From Acidobacteriota bacterium (GTDB lineage Bacteria; Acidobacteriota; Terriglobia; Terriglobales; Acidobacteriaceae), in contig JAJZDL010000091.1 in assembly GCA_021851465.1 (NCBI GenBank), positions 1 to 10,818 on the forward strand: a DNA stretch of 10,818 nucleotides, in the 5' to 3' direction. Below the pieces are notes generated by a model that did no database searches, was not told the origin of the DNA, and saw only the letters and a program-made list of their open reading frames with translations. The position numbers and the translations under genes were made by a program. Of the stretch, positions 1 through 6,511 are shown in pieces (position 1 is the stretch's first letter; each line of letters starts with the position of its first letter).

Positions 1-1875
<1,875 letters not shown>

Positions 1876-2156
1876 GCAGGTCGGTTTGCCCGCGCACCTC
1901 CACGGGGCCGCGTGGCAGGCAATGGGCCAAGTCTCTAGGATACGGCATCCGGCCGCGCAAGGTCTTGCCCGCCCTCGAAGCGCGCCCCGCCGGCTTGCAT
2001 CCCTTCGCAGAAGACAACTTTTGCCCATCCGGCGTCGTCCATACGGATAGGGCGTTCGTTCCACAGGGCCATGCGCCCTCGATGAATCGATCCGCTGCCG
2101 CGCGGCCAACCCTCCGCCAACATCCCATTCGTCGAGAGCGTATCCGAATGCGCAAC

Positions 2157-2214
2157 ATCCAATTGATCGAGGCACATTGTAATCCGTTCAATCTTTGTAA
2201 CAATCAATTCTATG
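2157..2214. promoter_or_regulatory. AT-rich patch with 7-bp inverted repeat in the uvrA / small-protein divergent spacer
   Basis: The spacer 1876-2276 contains no supported gene. Within it this patch is clearly richer in A and T than its surroundings. It carries AATTGAT (2161-2167) and its exact inverse ATCAATT (2203-2209), with TTGTAA-like words between them. It is the most likely site for the promoter of the downstream small gene and perhaps of uvrA. No convincing -35/-10 pair can be fixed on either strand, so this call rests only on composition, symmetry and position. Confidence 0.3.
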
Positions 2215-2276
2215 CAGCCGCGTTTTGGTGCCTTGCACCTCAAACCGGCGGCAAGCGAAGGTAGAGGAGTGTCTCA

Positions 2277-2465
2277 GTGGGCGATTCGGTGGTTCTGGTG
2301 TGTGCGGTCTTTGCGTCGTTGGCCTCTGGCGTGCTCCTGGCATACGGCCTCTGCCAGGCGCTCTTCGCCCTCTTCCGCATGCACGCCCGCCAGGCACCCG
2401 CTCAGCCCGCCGCCCAGAGCGCGGGAGTGCGCGTCGGCAGCTCCGCCGGCATCGTCGAAGGCTAG
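2277..2465 (+). CDS. Small single-pass membrane protein, function unknown
   Basis: This is a 62-residue protein starting at GTG. It is supported by a good Shine-Dalgarno AGAGGAG (2263-2269) with a 7-nt spacer, which is notable because most neighbours lack one. Residues 4-30 form one hydrophobic helix (VVLVCAVFASLASGVLLAYG core). A short basic stretch (FRMHARQ) follows, then a Pro/Ala/Gln-rich tail ending in IVEG. The pattern suggests an N-out anchor with a short cytoplasmic tail, but topology is inferred. Codon use is GC-rich at third positions like the genuine genes around it. It lies between divergent uvrA and codirectional ubiX. No family is recognised and no function is proposed. Confidence 0.6.
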   Translation: MGDSVVLVCAVFASLASGVLLAYGLCQALFALFRMHARQAPAQPAAQSAGVRVGSSAGIVEG

Positions 2466-2616
2466 TGCGCTTCCCCTCCTGCCGTAGCGACGAAGCCCTC
2501 ACTTTCTCCCTCATCCCTTCGCTGCACCCAGTTGAAGGCTGAACGGGCGAGGCTGTGGCATCTCTCCGGCAGCGCTACAGTTTCTTCACAAAATCCAAAA
2601 CCGGAGCCGGATCGGC

Positions 2617-2629
2617 GATAATCACTCTC
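2617..2629 (+). promoter_or_regulatory. Candidate -10 box for a leaderless ubiX transcript
   Basis: GATAAT (2617-2622) matches the sigma-70 consensus TATAAT at five of six positions. It is followed by seven bases and then the GTG at 2630, so transcription would start on or next to the start codon. No clear -35 hexamer is visible. This supports 2630 as the real start over the in-frame GTG at 2555. Confidence 0.4.
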
Positions 2630-3268
2630 GTGACTCATCGCGCCAAATCCGCGCCCTCCAAGCCCAGCCTCGATCTCCGTCTCACCCTCGCCGTCACCGG
2701 CGCCAGCGGTTCCATCTTCGCCGCCGAGATGCTGCGCGCCCTCGACACCGACTCGCGCGTCGCCAAGGTCGACTTCATCCCCAGCGAGGCCGCGCTCCGC
2801 GTCTTCGCCGAAGAGATGCACCTCAGCGGCCGCAGCGGCCTCGTGCAGAAGCTCCTCGGCCTCTCCCGCCAACCAGCCAAAATCCTCCAGCACGCCGAGG
2901 CCGACATCGGGGCCAACGTCGCCAGCGGAAGCTGCCCCTCCGACGGCATGATCGTCCTGCCCTGCACCATGGGCACGCTGGCTGGCATTGCCAACGGCAT
3001 GGCCTCGAACCTGATCGAGCGCGCAGCCGACGTCTGCCTCAAGGAACGCCGCCGCCTCGTCCTCTGTGTGCGCGAGACGCCCTTCAACCGCATCCATCTG
3101 CGCAATATGCAGCTCGCCGCCGACGCTGGCGCAACCATCTTCCCCGTGATGCCCACCCTCTACAACATGCCCCAGAACACCACCGAGATGGCGCGGCAGT
3201 TCGTGAACCGCGTGCTGGCCCACATCGGCCTGCCCCAGCCCGGCGCATACCAATGGCAGTCCGATTGA
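2630..3268 (+). CDS. ubiX: UbiX, flavin prenyltransferase
   Basis: UbiX joins a dimethylallyl group to FMN to make prenylated FMN, the cofactor of UbiD-type decarboxylases. The 212-residue product has the flavodoxin-like FMN-binding loop TGASGS (23-28), the strongly conserved region IVLPCTMGTLAGIANG, and ERAADVCLKERRRLVLCVRETP followed by the MPTLYNMPQ segment; all match the UbiX/Pad1 family. The reading frame extends upstream to a GTG at 2555. Those extra 25 residues have no family counterpart and overlap the candidate -10 box, so I start at 2630. Even so the protein has about 15 residues before the first beta strand. No ubiD lies in the window, so the partner enzyme and pathway (quinone synthesis or aromatic acid decarboxylation) cannot be decided here. 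Its 3' end converges on the glycosyltransferase with a 21-bp gap. Confidence 0.93.
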   Translation: MTHRAKSAPSKPSLDLRLTLAVTGASGSIFAAEMLRALDTDSRVAKVDFIPSEAALRVFAEEMHLSGRSGLVQKLLGLSRQPAKILQHAEADIGANVASGSCPSDGMIVLPCTMGTLAGIANGMASNLIERAADVCLKERRRLVLCVRETPFNRIHLRNMQLAADAGATIFPVMPTLYNMPQNTTEMARQFVNRVLAHIGLPQPGAYQWQSD

Positions 3269-3273
3269 ATTGG

Positions 3274-3297
3274 GCGGCTGCCCGGCGCATCAGCCGC
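3274..3297. terminator. GC hairpin between convergent ubiX and glycosyltransferase genes
   Basis: GCGGCTG (3274-3280) and CAGCCGC (3291-3297) form a perfect 7-bp stem with a 10-nt loop. It starts six bases after the ubiX stop and includes the stop codon of the opposing gene. There is no U-tract on either strand, so it would be a weak or factor-assisted bidirectional terminator. It is a structural inference only. Confidence 0.35.
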
Positions 3298-4240
3298 GCA
3301 GCCGCCACTCCGCCTCGCGCACAATGGCCGCCAGCAACGCCTTCGTCTTGCTGCCCACATTGTCCAGCAAAGAGGGCGCGCGAAACGCCTGCACCGCCGC
3401 CGCGCGCGACGCCGTGAAATCCCCCTGCTTCCGCAACTGATAGGCCATCGCTTCGTAGCGCCTGCCCTTCTCCGCGCGGGCCAGCCGATGCCACCGCGCG
3501 GGCAGTACGCTCTCGATGTGCTCGTAGAACTTCGCGTCCGTCGTGTACCAGAACAGGCTCCCTCTGCTCATGAAGGAACTGCCGGGCGTCAGCCTGTAAT
3601 CGGCCATCGTACGATCGAGCAGAGCGATCTCCCCGCCCAGCGCCGCAAGCACCCACAGCGGCCAATCGGTCGTCGGAGCAAGGTCGAAGTACCAGGCCGG
3701 CAGGCCGCGGTGAAGCCCATTGCGAAACATCGCGGAGGGTGCGGGCACAAAATTGTGCCGCAGGATCTCGTCCAGCCCGTACCGCCCGGCAGGAAGCACG
3801 GGATATCGCTCCCGCTTGACCTCTACATCGTTTGCAACCCAGCGGACATAGTGGCAACAGGCGCTCAGCGACGGGTCGGCTTCGAGGGCCTCTGCCTGGA
3901 CCTGCAACTTCTCCCGGTCGGTCCAATAATCGTCCGCATCCAGCCATGCAATGTACTTGCCCCGGCAGTGGTCGAACGTGTCGTAGTAGTTGCGCTGGAT
4001 CCCAAGGTTCTCGCTCCGCTCCAGCACCCGCACCACCTTGGGGTGCCGCGCCTGGTACGAGCGGGCAACCGCGAGGGTCGAGTCCTGCGAGCAGTTCTCC
4101 CCAATGACGATCTCGATTGGGAACGACGTTCGTTGCTCAAGGGCGCTCTCGATCGCGCGCGGCAGCCATTTTTCCAGGTTGTATGCGGTAACCGCGATAC
4201 TCACCAGCGGCGTCGAGCCGGCCGCTGACTCCGGGCCCAT
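3290..4240 (-). CDS. Family 2 glycosyltransferase (GT-A fold)
   Basis: This is a soluble glycosyltransferase of the GT2 type, transferring a sugar from a nucleotide-sugar donor; donor and acceptor cannot be told from sequence. The start used here gives 316 residues. The N-terminal nucleotide-binding core begins SIAVTAYN (14-21). It is followed by a GENCSQDST loop, the metal-binding DxD element in DADDYW (101-106), and a TTDW (190-193) in the position of the acceptor-side acidic motif. Residues after about 230 form a charged helical tail with no membrane segment. An ATG ten codons upstream (4270) is possible. The ATG at 4240 is preferred because AGAGAGG lies just before it, and a TATAAG (minus strand, 4291-4286) sits too close to 4270. 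The small membrane protein gene ends 46 bp upstream on the same strand, so the two are probably co-transcribed. Likely role is envelope or exopolysaccharide synthesis (inference). Confidence 0.88.
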   Translation of the reverse strand: MGPESAAGSTPLVSIAVTAYNLEKWLPRAIESALEQRTSFPIEIVIGENCSQDSTLAVARSYQARHPKVVRVLERSENLGIQRNYYDTFDHCRGKYIAWLDADDYWTDREKLQVQAEALEADPSLSACCHYVRWVANDVEVKRERYPVLPAGRYGLDEILRHNFVPAPSAMFRNGLHRGLPAWYFDLAPTTDWPLWVLAALGGEIALLDRTMADYRLTPGSSFMSRGSLFWYTTDAKFYEHIESVLPARWHRLARAEKGRRYEAMAYQLRKQGDFTASRAAAVQAFRAPSLLDNVGSKTKALLAAIVREAEWRLRG

Positions 4241-4286
4241 GGAACCCTCTCTCCGATCCAGCGGTTCCATGCCGGTCGCGCCCAGC

Positions 4287-4592
4287 TTATATGCCGACGC
4301 CGCAATCGGCGTCTTGCATCTCGTCGCCGGAGTGCGCGTACAGGTCGTACGGAGTGCGGCGGTTGAACTTGTACCGCTGGCGGATCTCCCGGCCCACGAT
4401 CAGCCCAATGGCCAACGCACCCAGCGCAGCCGAAACCCAGCCGACGGTGCGCAGCAGGTGCGCCTCCTCCGCGGAGGTTGTCTCATCGCCGGCTGCGTCC
4501 AGTTGCCCGCCCAGCGCCGTACCGACACACTCTTCATCGCCTGCGCCATCGGGCGAAGGGCCGCTGCAGCCGCGTTTGGGGATCAGCCTCAT
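4287..4592 (-). CDS. Small single-pass membrane protein upstream of the glycosyltransferase
   Basis: From the start used here the protein has 101 residues: an acidic, Gly/Ser-rich N-terminal part of about 48 residues, one hydrophobic helix (GWVSAALGALAIGLIVG), a basic stop-transfer segment REIRQRYK, and a C-terminal tail containing NRRTPYDLYAH and ending CGVGI. The tail looks constrained and may be the functional part. The family is not recognised. An in-frame ATG at 4646 would add 18 residues; I prefer 4592 because TATCAT (minus strand, 4604-4599) six bases upstream resembles a -10 box, which would make the message nearly leaderless. No -35 is clear. The gene is divergent from the HIT gene and 46 bp upstream of the glycosyltransferase start, so a joint envelope role is possible but unproven. 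Confidence 0.6.
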   Translation of the reverse strand: MRLIPKRGCSGPSPDGAGDEECVGTALGGQLDAAGDETTSAEEAHLLRTVGWVSAALGALAIGLIVGREIRQRYKFNRRTPYDLYAHSGDEMQDADCGVGI

Positions 4593-4605
4593 GCCACCAT
4601 GATAG

Positions 4606-4620
4606 CGCAAGCGCTTTGCG
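4606..4620. repeat. Short palindrome in the divergent HIT / membrane-protein spacer
   Basis: CGCAA (4606-4610) and TTGCG (4616-4620) flank GCGCT, forming a 15-bp imperfect palindrome just upstream of the candidate -10 of the minus-strand gene. Position makes an operator conceivable, but the sequence is GC-rich and short enough to occur by chance. Confidence 0.25.
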
Positions 4621-4720
4621 AACCGTGCGTGAAATTCGCCGCGCATGTACCAAGCGGGGAACCTCTGCGGGGGCCGCGCACCGGTATCATCGCTAGGGAC
4701 CGGCCTTCAGCCACCCGTTG

Positions 4721-4740
4721 TAAAATCTCCTGCGCGAGGT
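4721..4740 (+). promoter_or_regulatory. Candidate -10 box and ribosome binding site of the HIT gene
   Basis: TAAAAT (4721-4726) resembles a -10 element. GAGGT (4736-4740) is a Shine-Dalgarno placed seven bases before the ATG at 4748, and it fixes that start. No good -35 hexamer is present at 16-18 bp. Confidence 0.45.
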
Positions 4741-4747
4741 TCGATCT

Positions 4748-5092
4748 ATGGCTTCCGATTGTCTCTTCTGCAAGATCGTTGCCGGCGACATCCCGGCAAA
4801 GTGCCTCTACGAGGACGAGCTCTGCCTCTGCTTCGCGGACATCAATCCGCAGGCCCCGACGCACCTGCTCCTGATCTCCAAGCTGCACCTCCCCTCATTG
4901 GCGCACGCAACGCCGCAGCACGCGCCGCTGCTGGGCCATCTGCTCGCCAAGGCGGGCGAGGTGGCGCGCTCCCACACGCTGGACCGCGGCTATCGCGTCG
5001 TCCTCAACACGGGCGCGGACGGCGGACAAACCGTCGACCACCTCCATCTGCATCTGCTCGGCGGACGCCCGATGGCCTGGCCGCCCGGATAG
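4748..5092 (+). CDS. HIT-family nucleotide-binding hydrolase (HINT-like)
   Basis: HIT proteins are small dimeric nucleotide hydrolases or transferases acting on purine phosphoramidates or dinucleoside polyphosphates. The 114-residue product opens with DCLFCKIVAGDIPAK, typical of the HINT/Hit branch. It has the catalytic histidine triad HLHLHLL at 98-104 (H98, H100, H102) preceded by the NTGADGGQTV loop. C5, C8, H47 and H98 lie where the structural zinc ligands of bacterial Hit proteins are found. Length is normal for the family. The true substrate cannot be deduced. The gene stands alone, with a divergent gene upstream and the long repeat-rich spacer downstream. Confidence 0.93.
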   Translation: MASDCLFCKIVAGDIPAKCLYEDELCLCFADINPQAPTHLLLISKLHLPSLAHATPQHAPLLGHLLAKAGEVARSHTLDRGYRVVLNTGADGGQTVDHLHLHLLGGRPMAWPPG

Positions 5093-5212
5093 CCTCGCCC
5101 GCTCAGTTCACCCAATAGGCATCACCCGGCCATCTCCACAGCGCAGTGATCGGGCGATGAGAGTTGTCATCCTGACCGCAGCCTACTTCAAGAACTGTCC
5201 TCCTGAGAATCG

Positions 5213-5239
5213 CCATCATGATGAGAATTGCCATGATGG
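5213..5239. repeat. 8-bp inverted repeat CCATCATG/CATGATGG
   Basis: CCATCATG (5213-5220) and CATGATGG (5232-5239) are exact inverse complements separated by 11 bases. The first arm overlaps a perfect 10-bp palindrome CATCATGATG (5214-5223). It interrupts the regular spacing of the dispersed repeat. Confidence 0.45.
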
Positions 5240-5394
5240 AAATTGTCATCCCGACCACAGCCTTCTTTACGAATTGTCATCCCGACCGCAGCGCCGATCA
5301 CCCTATAAATTGTCATTCTGACCCTGAGCTTGTCGCAGGGGAAGCATCCCCGCATCTTTTAGTTGTCCTCCTGAGCGCACCGCACGCATTCAAC

Positions 5395-5466
5395 CTGTCA
5401 TCTGCATTAAGTCTGTCATCTGCATTCAACCTGTCATCTGCACTAAGCCTGTCATCTGCACTAAAC
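5395..5466 (+). repeat. 18-bp tandem repeat, four units
   Basis: Four consecutive 18-bp units (5395, 5413, 5431, 5449) begin CTGTCATCTGCA and differ only in the last six bases (TTAAGT, TTCAAC, CTAAGC, CTAAAC). A fifth, diverged start follows at 5467. There is no spacer diversity, so this is not CRISPR. It looks like local amplification of a fragment of the dispersed element. Because 18 is a multiple of 3, it creates artificial open frames on both strands. Confidence 0.8.
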
Positions 5467-5483
5467 CTGTCATCCTGAGCGGA

Positions 5484-5510
5484 GCCTCCCGCAGCCTCAT
5501 CGCGGGAGGC
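5484..5510. repeat. Perfect 9-bp hairpin within the last repeat copy
   Basis: GCCTCCCGC (5484-5492) and GCGGGAGGC (5502-5510) form a perfect stem with a 9-nt loop, flanked by TCATCCTGAGCG and AGTCGAAGGAC. It may work as a structured terminator for read-through from the HIT gene, but it has no U-tract and is 390 bp downstream. Confidence 0.5.
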
Positions 5511-5578
5511 GGAGTCGAAGGACCCCAACGCTCTCCGCCTCACCCCAACCGCCCGCCCCGTTCTCCCAATAATCTCCA

Positions 5579-5620
5579 GCCTCTGCCTCTGCCTTTGCCT
5601 TTGCCTTTGCTTTTGCCCTT
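5579..5620 (+). repeat. Hexanucleotide array, GCCTCT/GCCTTT, seven units
   Basis: Seven hexamers run without interruption: GCCTCT twice, GCCTTT three times, then GCTTTT and GCCCTT. Flanking sequence from about 5520 to 5710 is also strongly pyrimidine-rich on this strand, so the complementary strand is a long purine tract. Such arrays are prone to replication slippage. Confidence 0.75.
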
Positions 5621-5637
5621 TCCCCCACCCCCGCAAA

Positions 5638-5664
5638 CCCCTGTCACCCCCCCCACCCCGCCCC
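5638..5664 (-). other. Canonical G-quadruplex motif on the minus strand
   Basis: Read on the minus strand, runs of G4, G4, G8 and G4 are separated by loops of 1, 1 and 5 bases. This meets the usual G3+N1-7 pattern with four runs. It sits directly downstream of the hexamer array. Formation in the cell is not shown by sequence alone. Confidence 0.6.
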
Positions 5665-5981
5665 ATAAATTCATCAACCACCACAATCCAAACCACTTCC
5701 ACCCCAAAAATATCCCCAAAAAGTTGGCATAGTAGTTTCCCTCCACTTGGTACAATAGAACTTGTAGATCGAAATTGAACCGTAGTCGATCGCACCACCC
5801 GGCCACCGAAAGCGCCGCGCAACACACATCGAGAACAAGGAGACGACCCATAACCTGTTGACAATAGACAACCGATGATCCTCAAGCCCGCCCAGCCAAT
5901 CGCGCCCTGTTCGAGCCCGCCCAGGCAATCGCCCCGGTTCAAGCCACCCAGGCAGAGCGCCAACGGCGCGCCCTATCCTAG

Positions 5982-6000
5982 CCTGGGCCGAAGGCCCAGG
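5982..6000. repeat. GAA-loop palindrome, 8-bp arms
   Basis: CCTGGGCC-GAA-GGCCCAGG is a perfect 8-bp stem with a GAA triloop, preceded by CCCTAT. It shares its GGCC-GAA-GGCC core with the second element at 6021, which suggests members of one small repetitive extragenic palindrome family. Confidence 0.6.
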
Positions 6001-6020
6001 AGGCCGCAACAAACCCGTCC

Positions 6021-6037
6021 GCGGGCTGAAGGCCCGC
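6021..6037. repeat. GAA-loop palindrome, 7-bp arms
   Basis: GCGGGCT-GAA-GGCCCGC forms a 7-bp stem with one T-G wobble next to the GAA loop, followed by CCTATA. Together with the element at 5982 it makes a closely spaced pair 20 bp apart. Arms differ outside the core, as in families kept by stem pairing rather than by exact sequence. Confidence 0.55.
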
Positions 6038-6251
6038 CCTATAACCCTCGGACGCCGCGAACCCGGAGCATCACCCCCATGGCGGCCCGCCACCATAAGC
6101 CATCTATTGCCAATACTTTAGCCGTAAGCCCCACCGATTGAATACTTTGCCGCCAGCACCACCCCGCAAGCCGCTGAATCCAATCTACTTACGCACAAAG
6201 TCTCTATCCTCTATACTTTACCCTGGAGCCCTTGAAAACAATCATCTTACC

Positions 6252-6317
6252 CCGTGAAACGCAGCAGGGGGGGATGGGGGGGTCTTAATATAGACTATTA
6301 AATATATATTTTCACGG
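6252..6317. repeat. Inverted repeat CCGTGAAA/TTTCACGG enclosing two G7 tracts and an AT palindrome
   Basis: The perfect 8-bp arms CCGTGAAA (6252-6259) and TTTCACGG (6310-6317) bound a 50-bp interior. The interior has G7-AT-G7 (6267-6282) and then a 30-bp AT-rich stretch with TTAATA (6285-6290) and TATTAA (6296-6301) inverted around TAGAC. The sharp base-composition switch inside matched arms suggests a discrete element. It could also supply the promoter of the downstream HAD-UbiA gene, but no -35/-10 pair is clear. Confidence 0.55.
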
Positions 6318-6366
6318 CCCGCCACTCCGCTCTACGCATTCGCCCTCAGATTCCTCCCCGTATCCA

Positions 6367-6437
6367 CGTCGGGTAAGAGAGAATAGCGTAGAACCGACGG
6401 AAGTGTTCACGCAGTGCCTGTTTGTGGAGGCAGTGCG
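6367..6437 (+). other. Two hairpins in the leader of the HAD-UbiA gene
   Basis: CGTCGG (6367-6372) pairs exactly with CCGACG (6394-6399). CGCAGTGCCT (6410-6419) pairs with AGGCAGTGCG (6428-6437) with one central mismatch and an 8-nt loop. They lie 10 bp apart and end 74 bp before the start codon. The arrangement could be a structured 5' leader or a small RNA; no known riboswitch class is recognised. Confidence 0.3.
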
Positions 6438-6511
6438 TTGCTGTATCTGCAGGAGTATGCGATTGCCGATCCAGAGTGGATGGCGAACCGTTCTCCAGAA
6501 GGGGCTGACTC

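Larger units (their letters stand above)
5164..5484 (+). repeat. Eleven degenerate copies of a TTGTCATCCTGA(G/C)CGCAG-type element
   Basis: Copies start at 5164, 5195, 5243, 5274, 5310, 5363, 5395, 5413, 5431, 5449 and 5467. All are in the same orientation and share TGTC(A/C)TC. Two pairs (5164/5195 and 5243/5274) have an identical 31-bp step. The copy at 5310 continues with a GACCCTGAGCTTGTCGCAGG-like extension, and the last continues into an AGTCGAAGGACCCC tail, as if several related small elements had piled up. The function is unknown; no protein is implied. Confidence 0.7.
5093..6511. other. 1.4-kb repeat-rich intergenic region without a supported gene
   Basis: No reading frame here has family motifs or convincing coding character. 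The long open frames on the minus strand come from low-complexity tracts (Gly/Lys/Arg runs, repeated Asp-Asp-Arg). The contents, in order, are dispersed TTGTCATCCTGA-type repeats, an 18-bp tandem array, a short hairpin, a pyrimidine-rich hexamer array, a C-run block, an AT-richer segment with one tiny minus-strand frame, two GAA-loop palindromes, an inverted repeat around G7 tracts, and two hairpins in the leader of the next gene. The flanking genes are codirectional. It looks like an accumulation site for small non-coding repeats rather than a decayed gene. Confidence 0.7.

Noticed and set aside
1935..2243. Minus-strand open frame of 102 codons in the uvrA upstream spacer
   Set aside because: No recognisable domain, no Shine-Dalgarno, and it runs through the AT-rich control patch; more likely a chance frame.
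2555..2629. Upstream GTG start for ubiX
   Set aside because: The extension has no counterpart in UbiX proteins and overlaps a candidate -10 element directly before 2630.
5395..5484. Possible CRISPR array
   Set aside because: The 18-bp units are directly adjacent with only six variable bases; there are no spacers and no cas genes.
5850..5890. TTGACA at 5858 as a strong promoter
   Set aside because: No -10-like hexamer occurs at 16-18 bp downstream and no gene follows nearby.
5313..5963. Minus-strand open frame of 216 codons (and an overlapping one at 5540-5851)
   Set aside because: Produced by the 18-bp tandem array (repeated Asp-Asp-Arg) and by purine hexamers (Gly/Lys/Arg runs); low complexity and no conserved domain.
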